From: Pristionchus mayeri
Taxonomy: Eukaryota; Nematoda; Chromadorea; Rhabditida; Neodiplogasteridae
Direction of reading: 5' to 3'
NCBI GenBank assembly: GCA_036245805.1
Contig: BTRK01000004.1
Location: 10,602,001-10,666,000 of the forward strand
DNA length: 64,000 nt
Numbering within the stretch: position 1 is the stretch's first letter; each line of letters opens with the position of its first letter. Of the stretch, positions 35,537 through 48,721 are shown piece by piece. Below the pieces are notes generated by a model. The model saw only the letters and a program-made list of their open reading frames with translations, was not told the DNA's origin and made no database searches. The translations under genes and the position numbers were made by a program.

Positions 35537-36345
35537 ATGAGCGCATTGAAAGTGAAAGACGCGTTCTCATTTAGCATAGCAAACCAGTCATCTATTATTG
35601 ATATTTTTCCAGTTTTGGGGATACTCATAAATATTATATTACTGTATGCAATCCGTCGATTCTCGAGACCTCAACTCGGATCTTATAAATATTTGCTAAT
35701 GATCTTCACATGTACTGATCTCGTTCTGATCGGATTTATGATTTTTTCTCGACCGGTTAGTACGTATTTAAAATTCAGATTCAAAACTACCACGCAAACG
35801 TATGTTGTTTGCTCAGTTTCTCAGCGTGAAAAAAATAAAGCATTATGAACAGAAAGGCCAGATTTGTCGCCATCATCTTTACAGGTAGTCCTTGCAGTGG
35901 GAACCACTCATGGAATTGGATCGTTCACTTTTCTCGACAATCGAGTGGGCTTTTTTTCTTCATTTTAAAAGGGAAAAGATAGAACACCAAGATTATTGAT
36001 TCAGAAGGTCACTTCCTTCATTGTCGGTCTCGAATCGCTACCATTCATCTTAATCGGCATCCACTTTCTCTATCGGTACTGGGCTGTCCGTCGACCTCAT
36101 CTAATCATGCTATTCTCGACAAAATCATTTATTTCGCTGCTCATCCTCATATCCTTAACGGGAGTTCTGACCTGGTACCTTTCTATTATCTTACCTGGTA
36201 CCTGGTACCTTTCTATTTGCATTTGTGATGATAGCATCAACATATTCAGGTACTTCGTATGCATGTATTGGTCGCATGGCCAGACCGATAGTTCCGGACG
36301 GAGCGCAACGTTCTGTTATTCGTATTCCTCTCTCACACTACAATG
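35537..36345 (+). pseudogene. Str-type chemoreceptor, 5' half, cut by a mariner
   Basis: Exons 35537-35755 (TM1-TM2: GILINIILLYAIRRFSRP, then GSYKYLLMIFTCTDL), 35885-35944 and 36005-about 36171, with a possible exon from about 36250. The GxYKYLM-like block after TM1 and the LPFILIGIHFLYRYWAVRRP block (HF-x-YRY) are traits of the nematode Str family of chemosensory GPCRs. Phase is 0 at both first joins. The coding similarity stops at a damaged mariner from about 36355, and I find no TM5-TM7 exons beyond it, so the gene is most likely dead. A tandem duplication of ACCTGGTACC lies at 36170-36210. Confidence 0.6.
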
Positions 36346-36354
36346 AAGGAATAG

Positions 36355-37362
36355 GAACGTCAGTTGGCTGAAGTGTACGATTCATATGCCACTCACTACC
36401 AGACCATGCGCAATTGGTACCAACTCTTCGAGAAGGGGGACTTTTCCATGGATGATCATGACCGGTCTGGGAGGCCACCCGAGCTGGATTTGGATGCGCT
36501 ACGGATCGTAGTGGAATTGGATCCTTTCCAAATACCCGCGACATGGCAGCCACACTTGGGGTATCGCAAAGCATCGTCGTAAAATGATTGGTCTCCATTG
36601 GCAAGAAGAAGAAGCTAGGCCGTTTCATACCCCACAAATTGACCCAAGACCAGTTTGACCACCGTGTCGACGATTCCCTTTCTCTACTCACTCATCACGC
36701 TGGAGATCGATGGTTGGACCGTCTCATAACAGGGGTCGAGAAGTGGGTCTGCTATGAGAATCACCATAGGAGGGCACAGTGGGTGGATGCCAATGAGACC
36801 CCACAGGACGTCGCAAAGCCTGACCTTCACCCTATGAAAATCTTGCTCTCTGCCTGGTGGGGAGTGGATGGCCCGATTTACTGGGAGCTCCTACCCGAGA
36901 AGCGGATAATTACTGGATATGTCTACACTAAACAACTACGGAATCTCAAGAAGAAATTCGCACAATCTGCCCTGAACGGCAAGGAAGTGTACTATCTACA
37001 CGATAACGCCCGACCCCATGTTGCACGGCAGGTCAAGCAGGAGCTGTCCAAATACGGCTGGATGGTTCTCCCTCATGCACTGTATTCTCCTGGCTTGGCC
37101 CCTTCGGATTATTGGTTGTTCTCGGATCTGACCCGTCATCTCGATCAGAGATCCTTCACTTCCCGTGGGGTGATCGAGGCCGCACTCAAGCAATATTTTG
37201 ATTCGCGCCGAGATGGGTTCTATAAGGAGGGAATCCATAAGTTGCCTGAACGTTGGAGATTTGTCGTAGATAACAATGGTGCATACGTTTGATTTCGCTC
37301 TTGCGCTTTATTGTCAGAATAAGGGATATAAAAAGTTTATAAAGACTTTCTGTTCAACCTAA
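36355..37362 (+). mobile_element. Mariner transposon, 5'-truncated, dead transposase
   Basis: Transposase-like reading in two frames (36364-36582, 36588-37292). It includes a helix-turn-helix part with GDFSMDDHDRSGRP, the HDNARPH block and SPGLAPSDYWLF, i.e. the second and third Asp of a DD34D mariner. The position of the first catalytic Asp reads Val (codon 36735-36737, in TGVEKWVCYEN). The right end CTTTCTGTTCAACCTAA stops at 37362 before TA; the left TIR is missing. Truncation, a frame break and loss of an active-site residue make it inactive. Confidence 0.85.
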
Positions 37363-37450
37363 TACAATTGTTTTATCGATCGATGAATATGCGTTTCAGA
37401 ACCGACCGTAATAAAACAGCAAAATGTGCAGTTTCTCATACTGTCGTGTT

Positions 37451-40400
37451 TCAATTATGTTCCTTCATCTTGGACAACTCGCGAGCGATTGCTGCCAGGC
37501 TGCGAGAATTCTGAAAATATGCATTGATCTTTGAACTCGGAATGCTCAAACTTGGCTCCGTTGTGCTTCAGCACCGAGTCGATTATGGGTGAGACTTTAG
37601 TGGGCGGGTAGTTGCCGATCAGTGTGGGCAGTAACTGAATAACTCTGGTATCTAACGTCAAATTGTTCCTTTCCCTCCAGCAATTGGTGTTTTTTTGAGC
37701 AATACATGCAACTGATTTTACATCGGTGTAAAGTATCACGGTGAGTTTCGTACCCCAAGGGAACAAAATGGTGATACCAGACGAGTTCCTCTCCACTCAA
37801 CTTACATTTCGTTCAAAGTGTAAGCTGGCATTCCCAAGTTCTTTTAAAATAATCAATTGTAGGCATAGTTGCCTAATTCATCATAATTCATGGTTACACA
37901 CTGCCTGGCAAGCCGCCACCAGTGCTGGGCAACTATGATTGTAGGGCACCTTATTGTAGAGTCTGTCCTCTCTGCCTCGCCAATCCGTGCCCACCACCAA
38001 AGTATCCGCGAAGCTGACATAGGCGAAGTGGGGCCCGGATTCGGGCCAACCCGTTTGCCTGCCAATCAGCCATTTCCCCTACTAACTCTGTTACCGGCTC
38101 GGGTAGTGAAATACACGAAGTTAGCCAGATTTAGCTTTTTTGAGCAAACATCGACAGTTTTGCCCATTGGTTTCGAAAAGAAATACCCAGTTTTTGCGAA
38201 ATTCGTCCACGCGAGTCCCATGTTGTTGGCGACTGCAATGTCGCTCGGCTTTATCCTGCTCGAGTTCGCGGCCGACCGCCAATTCTCAGCAGTGAACCAC
38301 AGGTAGCAGATCTCGGCAAAGTGCGGAATCGCTGAAATGGTCGGAACACTAAAATGGACAACTGCTATAATTGGCATTCGAGAAGCCAGTTATAAACATG
38401 GCTGGTTAGTGCGTGCGAGTTGGAAAAGGAAAACGAAAATTAATAACAAGAATTAGGCATATTTCTTACGATTGTACCCGGTAGTCGCGCTGCTAGGTCC
38501 ACATATGCGCGGTTCGTAGGCGAAAGTGGTGAGATAAGTTCGACTGCCGGATGCTTTCAGCCTAAACTCGCACTATTATTGATATTTCGGAAAATTAAAA
38601 ATACCAATTCGCATCCTGTCTCATCTGCCGAGAGAACTGCTCGCCGGAGAAGGCCTACAATTTACTGAATTAGCAAATGCAAAACAATTTTGTTGTTTTT
38701 GTTAATGTAAAAGGAATTGTCTCAACGGAGAAACGGTATCCAAACATCTTAGCGCCTGGGTGTTCATACGAATCGCCGAACAATTAGTAAAGAGCGCTGT
38801 GTATTTGAAACTAACCTCGACCGCGACTCGATACCATCCCAGATTGTCATTCGCTGCCAGCTGTCCCTTCTGGTAGTTTTGAGTGATGAGGGAGACGATG
38901 CGGTCGAGCTGCTCCTGCAAGGATTGAGTTTCATAAAAGTATAAAATTCGGGTAACGTCTCTCTAGATAGGTCGAGCTGTCGAAATGAAGAGACGGGCAG
39001 CTTTCTCCACAGCGAATGAGTACCCATGGAGCGTCCGACAACTAACGTGTGTTCGCAATGGATGAATCCTAACCAATCTTAACGTACATCGGTGAGGTAT
39101 CCGTAGCCTCTTCTGACGAGCGTATCACGGATGATACCCGGGCCCTGCGCCGACACATTTCCCGAGAAGAAGGGAGCACCTGCAAATGATGTCTCAAACA
39201 TCCTCAGTAGTCATTCTCGTTATCCGTGCCGCGCAGATCCCTTAACAACTATCATAAAATACTTCGGTGGATCGGCACTCTTTCGCTCGAAGAACGATTA
39301 ACAGAAACTCACTGAATAGCGCGTGCTCGTCCCTCGTGTCCAGAAGGAGAGCGTCGTAACGAGGACGCATACGAGCCAGGACCTGCAATTCGTCTACAGT
39401 GACCCCAACAACATCCAGTTACAGTAACCATCTTCACTAGAACTCCTCAAAAAAATAACTTTCCCTACCTCCGGGTCCTCCGGGAACATGGCACCATCTC
39501 GGACCGGATTCCAGTTGACACTGATGGCGAAGACGCCGGTGCCGGGCGGCGGTTGCGGCGCCTGCAACTTCCTTTAGTGGGGCTACTGTAGGGTTACTGT
39601 GGTGCACTAAAGTTTAAGGAACGATACCCCGATCTCTTCATTCCATACACTCTCTCACTGATCGATCGGCTAAGAAAGTACTTTGAATAAGGAGAAGGCT
39701 ACCCGAATGTTGATCTCAAGAAAATAGGCTCAAGTTCCGCACATCTGTGAGTCGAGCGACGGTGATGTTGGCCAGGCAGCTCTGCAGGGTTCTCCGCGCG
39801 TCCCGAGAAGAGATCGGATCGGCGGTCACGTTGCACCACTAAAACGCATTGAATACATTTGCAATTATTGACTTGAAAACTTGCGATTCTTCGAGAAGAA
39901 AAAAATTCTTGAAAATATGTACGAACTCTTGCAGCTCGATCCCTCTCGATCGCGCCTCGGACGTCGTTCGGCGACTGGAACAGCACCTGGATTGAACCCG
40001 ACTGGGGGATGATGCGGTGAAAGAGACCTGTAAAGTTAGTTGCCGATTGATCCATGATACCGTAATACCTCTAGCGAGCGGCGACAGTGAGAGCGCAGAT
40101 ACCGAGACACCGCCGGCACTCTCGCCGAAAATCGTCACCCTGAGTGTCATTTTTTTTTTTAATTTCAACCTTCGGATTTCCGGCAAACATAGTATGACAC
40201 AATATATTGTAAAATTCAATCCGGGAACTGCTTAATCCGGGAAACTGACATGCTTGGATTGCCTCCGAATGCGGCGATCTCCTGCTGCACCCATCGCAGT
40301 GCCATGATCTGGTCGTAGAGCCCGCGATTCGGCGGGAACTCCTCCGTGTAGGTGGTGAAGAAACCTGAACAATTCCCTCGGTTTTCGCTAATCTTCAGGC

Positions 40401-43400
40401 CGCCCCGCAAACAGCAGCGTTGGCCTCCACAGAGGAGGATGGGAGCTGAAAGAGGAAGAGAAAGAGGGAAAAAAATCTTCCACGTTCATGTTCTCTCGTA
40501 ATTGGTTTTCGTGGTGTTGCTGACATTGTGCCAAAATGATTGAACTACAGGTTACCGAATGGTCCGAGTCTGTACTGAATGGTGACGACGACGACTCCAT
40601 TAGACACGAGATTACGAACGGCGCCCTGGGATACATATATTTGTTCTTTGATTTTAGATTTTTCCTTTTTTGGTTGATTTTTTTTTATTTATCAAATGAC
40701 TTATGAGACCGCAGACTAAAATGATTGGTGATTACGCGATAACTGATAAATTCTGATTCTTCGCTCTTTCCCTCACCTCGTAATCATACTCGTTCGCTCC
40801 TCCAATCTCGAATGCTCCTCCGTGGATCCACACCATCACTGGGTACGCCCGGGGAACAGCAGTCTGCAAAGGAGCTAGGTCGGATGTGAACTAGAGTTCG
40901 ATAAACGATACGGCCCGATACCACGGGCCCCGTGAACGAGGAATGAGAGGGAGGGAGGCCCGATACCGACGTGCGAGAAATGAGAAAGGCACGAAACCGA
41001 CTCGCTCTAATGTGCGCTTTTACATAATTGCGAGTTGATAATAGATCGCGAGAACGTGCATTCTCATCATTTTCATTCATTCCGCTCTTCCTAATCGGTT
41101 GTTCGTGGGAATGTTCTTGGCTCTTCTCCATTTTTATCCGGTATGCTGCTTTTTCTAGCAAACTTATCAGGACAACTCTGAATTACTATTTACACGAGCA
41201 AGACGTAATGAGATGTCATGTTTCGCGAATAATGCGCGTAGTGGGGAGAAGAACAAATGGAAAATGTAAGGTTTGAATTACAGCGATGGGCGTATGCCAG
41301 AATCGCAACGACTAAAGAAGGTAGCGGAATAGCTTCTATCCCGATTAGACTGAGTCAGATTTGTTACCCATCATAGCTGTCCACGCCGGCGGAGAAAAAT
41401 TGATTGGTACAGGGTGCGAGAAAAGTATTGTGACATATTTCAATTAAGCCCCACTTGGTGCGCAGTGTTTTAATTTCTCCCAATTTTTTGCACCATGTAC
41501 CTTAGCTATTTACCTATTTAGCGCTCAAGTATCAAACAAATATTTCTTTTAGATTACGAGGTTTAATTTATTAAAAATTTAGTGAAGAAAAACGATCATG
41601 TTTCTCTCACTGCATGAGTCGTATTCTTTAATGCCGCATTACAACAATGTAATAGGTGGCGCATTCCATTATTTTTTTATTAGGAAGGGCACTTGTGCAC
41701 GAGTCTAAATATGTGTCCATTTAATTTGGTGATTTGGTTGTACATCTAAAAAATATTTAAAAGTAAGCTGTGACGAACGGCCCCAGAAAAAATTTTCTCG
41801 AATAAAGATGTCGCGTCCATCAAATAAGAATGATAGAAAAATATAAACGTATGTATTATGGTACACGTCCATTCAGTAGTGCAAATATGCTTTCAGTTTA
41901 AATTGGGAAAGCGAATCTGCTTCTGTACCTTTTTCGAATCTGTCCCGTGTCGTTTTCAGCCATATTTTCACATGTGTGGTTCAGTTATTTAAAACATGTT
42001 TTCATTCAGTTTGACGCTATTAAAATTCATAATTCGGTCCTTGCATATAACATACAAGTTTATATCTCAATATATGGATGCTGACAAAGAAATTCAAAAA
42101 TGCGATTTTTCGAAAAGAAAATTCCGTATCAAAGTGTGATGCAGTTATTTTCATATTTCTCCGTTTCCTGATATCGTATTTCCGCTGAAACAAGTATACT
42201 TTAAAGGGGAATGGTTGCTCTCCATACTACAGTTGAGCAAGTAAGGGAATTATTATCCGAAGATTTTTTATTATTAATTAAAGAGAAAAATGAGCTGCGG
42301 GCCAAGGGCCCATTTTTTCGAACTTGAAAATCGAAAAGCTCTGAAAGACAAAATCGATAGATGGAGAACTGTGATAAAATTATTGGAGGTACTGTATGCA
42401 GGCATACAATGGCGAAAGCAGGAATCTATGCTATCATTACTTCGCGAGATATTACGTAAAAGACTTGTCACCATACTTTTCTCGCACCCTGTATGTCAAG
42501 ACTAGGTACCGTACCCAATCGATAGTATATGTTCCCATGTGACCCCCATCCCAGGTCCTTCTTAGATAATCAGATCATCCTTAGGTTAGTTTATTCCCTG
42601 TGTTCAGGTGAGGGCGCAGTTGGATACTAGGGATAAGGGGAAGGGGGGGGGGGAGGGCACATATTTTTTAGCGAAAATATTAGGTTGGTGCATAAGTTTC
42701 TTTCTTTTTTATTTTTCAAATTTCTGTTGGCGTGCCTAGAGTATCATGATTTTCTAAATACCATGTGGTATGGCCATGGCGGTAGATTTCTACCATACAT
42801 ACAGATCTACGCGTCATCGTGAGAAGTTGGTAAGTCTCAGAAAATTAACATCGGAAAACGGCTATTTTGAGCATTTTGGGATAAATTCAGCTAATCGAAA
42901 ACTTGTGGGATTCTGATTCTACCCAATTGATGAATACTTGGGCATGAGTTAGTTGTTCTACTAAGCACAAAAAATCCAAATTCGAACGTGTGTATGAGAC
43001 AGGGGAATCCAAAAAGTGTTGATTTCAGCGGATGAATCAGAACACGGTTATTTCAAAATCTGCAGTTCTCCAACGGGAGGTCCTATCCTTAGAGACCCCA
43101 AGCCACGCCCACTTTGGGGAATATCGAATTCGCTCAAAATCCGCAAGAGCTCCGACAGTCGGAATTCTTGACCAAATTGGACGATCAAAAGCGATTTCAG
43201 TAGCTCTTGGGATCTTTCACAAATGACCACTGGAGCAGCTTAATTAGGCAACTCTAATTAGGGCGGCATACGCTAATTAAAATCAGAATAGACGTAAAAT
43301 GGGCCATTGTACTCGATTACAGCTGCTACACTCGTAGTTTGCAGTTCACATCATTCAAATACATGGCACAAAGTTAGAAAACAGATGGATCATTTTCCTG

Positions 43401-45945
43401 ACTGTCGGAATGATTAAAAGATTTCATACAAAAATTTGCAAAAAAGTGCAAACTACTATCATCCGGGCAGATTCGAACGTGCATGTTTCAAACATTAGAG
43501 GTAGAGCTTTACCAATACACCAATTGAACGATCTGTTTGCGATCAAGAATGATGCATTAACTTGCCCCCTTGCGACGTTTTCACGCTGTCCCGATTTCGA
43601 GCATTTTTCCATTGAGAGCGAGATTATGGTTTTTAGATTATAATTCGGCGCAGGGTTAAGATATCGATCTAAATCAAAAAGTATGGTCTTATTTACACCA
43701 TTAGGGTTCCATTGAGCACACAAACTGTCTTGTGAGATGGTTTTGGCAAAATACCTTGTGGTCTCTACCTATCCTTTCCTAAATTTGTTAGCATACTTAA
43801 AGGGGAAAGTACTTCACAACCCATCGAAATTGAGCATTCATCAATGCTGTGTATGGAAGTTGCGCTAATAAATTTATGATCTATGATTGTCAAAGACACT
43901 AGTTCTGTAATTGGGCCAACATTTCTAGTAGGTTTTTCATGGCATGTTTGGTGGGCTATATCGTATGGCATACCCAGTCAACGTACTTTGCAATAATGTG
44001 CTAAATGTAGCCTTTGTGCTATTCCCCTCAGAGCCTAGAGCAATTGAAAAGTCGGATTGCTCGACCTGGTGCGATTACTTCCGAACTAAAATGCTCAATT
44101 CTAATTGATAGAATCAACACAATATAGTACTCACTATAGTGTGTACCCATGTCCGTATCAACAGCAAAAACAATTTGATTGGCTCATGGCGACTAGCTGG
44201 GGAGGTCAGAATGTTGGTGCATGAAAAAAGAAAGAAACTTTTGCACCAACCTAATAGATCTCTAATACCCTCATTGCTAATGTAACGGCTCTTATCTTAC
44301 TATTAGAATGTCCTTAGAACAGGCCAGATATTCGTTTGTGCTCTAAATTTCTTCTCGGTATCGGGCCTTTTCCACCAATCGCACCCCGGTATCGGGCCTC
44401 TTCATTTATCGTTCGCCGATCGCGGGGCGCGGTGCGATACCGAATGGCCCGGCCCGGATTGCGAACTCTAATGTGAACTAGAGTGCGAGAAATGATACCA
44501 CGGTCTCTTCGTTCTTCACACTCTCTCATCCATCCATCGATCGAGAGAGCGTGAGAAATGAAGAGACGGCGACCCGAATTCCGAACTCTAATGAGAACCA
44601 AAAAAGTATTCGAGTATTTTTCAGAATTCGTTCATACATTGACAACAATGATTTTGGCAAAGGCATAGAGAAGGGAAGCGTTGGTTCTCATCAAACGTTC
44701 CTTATTAAGCCTAGAGACGTCTGCAAGTAGTCCTCTGCAGTTTCCAATCGTTGATCCGTTTCCGTTCCCCTTCTTGAGTGTTCAACACCAACTTACGCAT
44801 GTTTATCTCGCAAACAAACTACTCGTGTGTCATACGATCGCGCTCTTTCCGACCTCTACCGATCCTTGCTGAGCAAACACCATGCCACTCGCATGGCGGT
44901 ATTAACGGCAAGGCTGGTAAGCGTAGAAAATCGTGATTTCTTGTTTCAAATATGCTCTTCCATATTCCTTCTATTTACTTTCTCGCCGGACAGAGTGGTG
45001 AGAGAGCATGATTATTCGAGATATTTTAAGCCATTTCTAGTTCACAAAGACTGACGCTGGGCGTGAAGACGTTTAGGTAGAGGCAGTCTTCCGAGGAGGT
45101 TCCGCCCGGTGAGAAGGGCGACGCAGCCTGCGCGCACTTCGGCCTGCAATATTTGGACTCTGATTCGATGTTAAAATGACCACAGTCTTGTCGATATTTT
45201 CATAAGCATCACCACAAATCGATCGTTGCGGTGATTTTTATGTCGTATGCGAACTATCTCGCAATACCAGCCCTGACACAACACGTATCTCTCGCCACCA
45301 CCTTGAGCACTATTTTTTTCGAAATTATAGAGTGTAATGCTGACTTGAAGGCCAGTTCGCCGACTTCGCCCTGGTACGGGCAGATCGGACGGGGTAGCTG
45401 CAATTTGAAACAATGACGTTAATGAATTTTTATGAAAATAACCTTTCGAATTGACAACACAAGGTTACATATGTGAACAAGTGCTTTTCAGAAATCACTA
45501 TTCGAGTCGTTCACAATAGGTTTGAGCGTGAGCACTTTCTCCTCAATAGTTTGGAACAAAGCGGAGTTTGATCGAAGTTCGCACTCATACTATCTACCTG
45601 GAATCGGAGTGCGCCCAGGGGTGGCTGCGCGAAGGGAATTCCGAGGAAAATGTCGGCTGCGCCGTAGAACAGCGCAGATCGATTCGAACCTGAGCATAAT
45701 TGCATTCCAGCAACTTATCGAGCTGTCAGTGATCCGAAAAATGACTCATTTTCTATTATCCTCAACGGAGGATTACATTGTCCTAGCAAATGTGAAGATC
45801 TAAATAAGTGGTAACCGCAACGGCACTCACCCTGGTCGATGCGGAATCCTCTGACGGTGCCTCTGGTCGTCTGGACTCGCGTGGTGAACTGTTGCTGGCC
45901 TTCGGTCAGCAAAAGAAGGAGCACGAGCACCAATAGCAACCTCAT
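37451..45945 (-). CDS. Secreted carboxylesterase (type B family)
   Basis: Alpha/beta-hydrolase that cleaves carboxyl esters, probably secreted: exon 1 encodes a Leu-rich signal peptide ([16 protein letters not shown]). Exons: 45945-45831, 45689-45598, 45397-45345, 45143-45056, 40863-40777, 40625-40556, 40364-40250, 40139-40069, 40027-39927, 39838-39743, 39561-39469, 39382-39313, 39179-39088, 38914-38816, 38654-38605, 38561-38470, 38331-38187, 38058-37950, with uncertain exons at about 37634 and 37510-37451. Family blocks in order: [31 protein letters not shown], the serine elbow GESAGG, RDEHALF (probable catalytic Glu) and PHFAEICY (probable catalytic His). All phases agree to exon 18. Intron 4 (45055-40864) holds a mariner-TIR element and several MITEs. 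The last two exons are weakly supported. Confidence 0.85.
40889..41010. mobile_element. Degenerate hAT-like MITE in esterase intron 4
   Basis: Starts near TAGAGTTCGATAAACGATAC and has internal repeats of GGCCCGATACC. Boundaries approximate. Confidence 0.4.
42680..44254. mobile_element. Mariner-TIR element, 1.58 kb, unknown interior
   Basis: Left end TTAGGTTGGTGCATAAGTTT, right end AAACTTTTGCACCAACCTAA, TA duplications at 42678-42679 and 44255-44256. No transposase motif is readable inside. It lies in esterase intron 4. Confidence 0.7.
44345..44470. mobile_element. Degenerate MITE adjoining the next one
   Basis: Copies of GGTATCGGGCC and a right end GCGAACTCTA directly before the next element; possibly a nested older copy. 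Confidence 0.4.
44479..44590. mobile_element. hAT-like MITE, 112 bp
   Basis: TAGAGTGCGAG to CCGAACTCTA, flanked by ATGTGAAC (44471-44478) and ATGAGAAC (44591-44598), an 8-bp duplication with one difference. Confidence 0.7.
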
Positions 45946-46463
45946 TTCGGACTATTGAGAGTGCACCGAGAAGTTTCCGGTTATATATCGCTTCGACACG
46001 AGTGCAAGCGTGAACATACATGTTTACTCTGTTGGTTTGCCAAGTAGATGAACACAGTTCGATCCTTCCCTCCTCAACTGCCTCTCCTGACTACACTCCA
46101 CTCTGATGTCATGCGCAAACGACGCCGATGTTGAACGCTCCTGAGCGATTATAGTGTGAAAAGTAGCAAAAGAGGCACATGACGAATTCTGAGAGGGAGA
46201 AAGCGGTTCGTGATAAGTGACCTTTCTAACATATGTGGTTGAGGGGTTGAGAATTGGTTGCAGCGCATTACCAATGTCCTTTTTGTTGTGTTCGGCACTT
46301 TTTATATCAATGGGAATTATAACTGCTTGAGAATGTGTTTACCACTGTTTAGCGTAGTTCCGTCAGCCTTTCCTATTCAAAGAATCTCGTAGTCTTTCAT
46401 ATTCGACGAATTATTCAACTATTATTTTGATCACGTCTACAGACTGAAACTACTTTTTTCTCG
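45946..46463. promoter_or_regulatory. Divergent intergenic region
   Basis: 518 bp between the start codons of the carboxylesterase (-) and an Sra-like gene (+). It must hold both promoters; I cannot point to specific boxes with confidence. Confidence 0.35.
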
Positions 46464-48721
46464 ATGATTCTCAACTGTAGCAGAACCGATTGCGAGTACG
46501 TTTGCATCATTCATAGTTTTTTCAGTATAGTTGTTGCTGAAATTTGATGGCATAGTAAGAATTAGAGGTGGATATTCGAGGTCGCGTTGCAACGTTGCAA
46601 CAACTCCCTCTCCCGTGTTTCGCAACCAGGCGATCGAGAGGGATCGCAACCCGGGCTGTGCAAACATTTTACGGTCTCTTCATACCGCATACTCTCTCGC
46701 GGGTCAGACAGTGCGAGAGAGTATGTGCAATATAGAGACCGTACAATTTTTTCGCAACTCAGATCGCAACCCGGCCTCGAATAGCCCACTCTAGTGGGAA
46801 TGACCAGAACTTACGATGCAGTAGATACAGATGGAGTGCTGTGCTGGCGGAAATGAGTCGAGTGACTCCAGGATGGTGTACTGCGCTAATGGAGTCCATG
46901 ATGATAATCGAAGTCGCGTTAATCTCTATTGGTCTCATATTTTCGACTCTTGCTCTGCGCGTTATTCTTCAGGTTTGAGCAATTTTTGAAAATTGTATAA
47001 TTCAAAAATGTACTTATCATGCGTGTGTATAACAGTGCGTTCGCCTAAGATCCGCACTCGTCAAAATGGCATCAAAATCTGGAACTAGGGCCTTCTCGAC
47101 ATGCTGCATCCGGCTGTGTTTGTCGTTTATGCGAATTTTCAAAATGGGAAATTTTTGAGGGACTGTAATTATGCTAATGTGAATAATTGAAACATGACAA
47201 TAATAGCAATCGATGTAGGACCACTAGGGCTATCAACATTTATGATGAACTCGCAGAGTCTTATTTGGTTGTGCAGGAATGATCAATATGTGTGCGGTTC
47301 TTAGGCGAATGCACTGATAAACGAATGAGTGTTAGAGGAAAGTTAGAAATATTATCTTAAGATTTCACATTACACTTATTATTTCAAATATTTTCAAACG
47401 TCCATTGTGCATGTGAACTTCGCTCGGCTTGGCGTCGCCTTTGTCTCGCAATTTTATCTTATTGCATTCGGCCGATGTGTACTGTTACTCTTTGAAACGG
47501 AGTTGTTGGACATGAAAGGTTTTTATGAACATATAGTTACAAACGCGGAATGTAAAACAGATATTTGTAGTGAATTACGCACTGCTTCAATTGGGATCAA
47601 TTTCGCACGTCACGGACTTTTTTAGTTACATCAGCCTATTCTTGGGATTCGTAAGTACGTTCCAGAGATCGTTGAGGCAAAACATGTTTAGATCGTTGAA
47701 AGAATTTTCGCCACTTCTTATATAGCTAACTATGAGGTTTGCGAATCCATATTTTTTCCTTCAAAATTTACATTACAGAGTCGGAAAAGATCCAGGATCT
47801 CTGCAGTAATAATTGCATTAGCTCTGGTTCAGAGTCTGATAATTTCCACCATGCTGGCTACTGGTTCGTAACGCTTGATTTATAGAAGATAAATGACCAT
47901 TTTCAATATTCCTCCCGCCGTCCAATCAGAAAATCGGAATTATTCGAAAAATTGAAATTCAGGCATTGTGAGCGACGTTCTGGGAGTACTTTTGATTTTT
48001 GGCGGTCTTTTTGCTATGTTGATCTCTGGACTTGTGGTTGATATGTTTGCATTTTTCAATTTTTATACGAAATTCAGACATCGATCGAAATCTATCAAAG
48101 AAACAAGGATCACCTTGAGAAATCACAGTCGACAACAAGTTACTCACTTTCCACTAAATTCCAACTCACTGAGAACTTTCGCGTGTTTCGGGCAAGTTGC
48201 GCTTGTTCTAGTATTCGATCTTTACCCTTTTTCAAGACTCTAGTCTTTGTCGCCATCACCTTCGGTCTTGCTGCGATACTCGGAAGTGTACCATTCATGT
48301 TCACCATGTATTTCTCTGGGAAGGTTTTTCATAACAGTAGGTTGGTCATGTTCAAACTTTTAATTAAGGATGATAACATCTCGTCATTGTTAGGAGAGCT
48401 ATTCGATTTGCATCATACATTGTGAGGTTTTTTCATTGGAAAATATATGGTTAATCAATTCAGAATGATGGTAATTCTAAATGTTACGTTTGTTCTCTCT
48501 CAGTCGACTTGGCGCCGAGAGATGCAGCTGAGAATCAGTCGATGGTAAGTATTTTTTTAATATTTACAAATTATAATGTTATGATGTACTGTTCCAGGCT
48601 CGTTTGCATTCCTACGCCAGGAACGATCGAAGTGCGGAATCACGAGACGATTGGATCACATTTCGGAGACCTCAATCAATCGTGGAATGCCAGCTTTGCT
48701 AGACATGCGTCGCTACATTAA
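46464..48721 (+). CDS. Sra-like chemoreceptor, possible splice-site lesion
   Basis: Exons: 46464-46495 (MILNCSRTDC), 46831-46972 (TM1), 47399-47518 (TM2, FETELLDM), 47571 to about 47651, 47693-47736 (IVERIFATSYIANYE), 47779-47863, 47963-48034, 48078-48191 (LSTKFQLTENFRVFR), 48237-48323, 48369-48421, 48464-48544 (TM7, FVLSQSTWRREM), 48607-48721. The gene is a paralogue of the one at 59828-62992, with matching exon order and phases. The acceptor expected at 47397-47398 reads AA instead of AG. The exon ending at 48191 needs a GC donor (CGG|GCAAGT). Intron 1 contains a hAT-like MITE. Coding frames are otherwise open, so the gene is either freshly damaged or uses another acceptor. Confidence 0.65.
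46563..46793. mobile_element. hAT-like MITE in intron 1
   Basis: TAGAGGTGGATATTCGAGG to the inverse CCTCGAATAGCCCACTCTA, flanked by GTAAGAAT (46555-46562) and GTGGGAAT (46794-46801). Larger than the 112-bp members because of an inner hairpin. Confidence 0.6.

Noticed and set aside
44314..44601. Arg-rich 95-codon ORF on the - strand
   Set aside because: It lies wholly inside hairpin MITEs.
47681..47695. Apparent frameshift in the Sra-like gene near 47690
   Set aside because: A 41-bp intron with GTAAGTACG donor and TTTAG acceptor explains it, and the paralogue at 61636-61681 has an intron at the same place.
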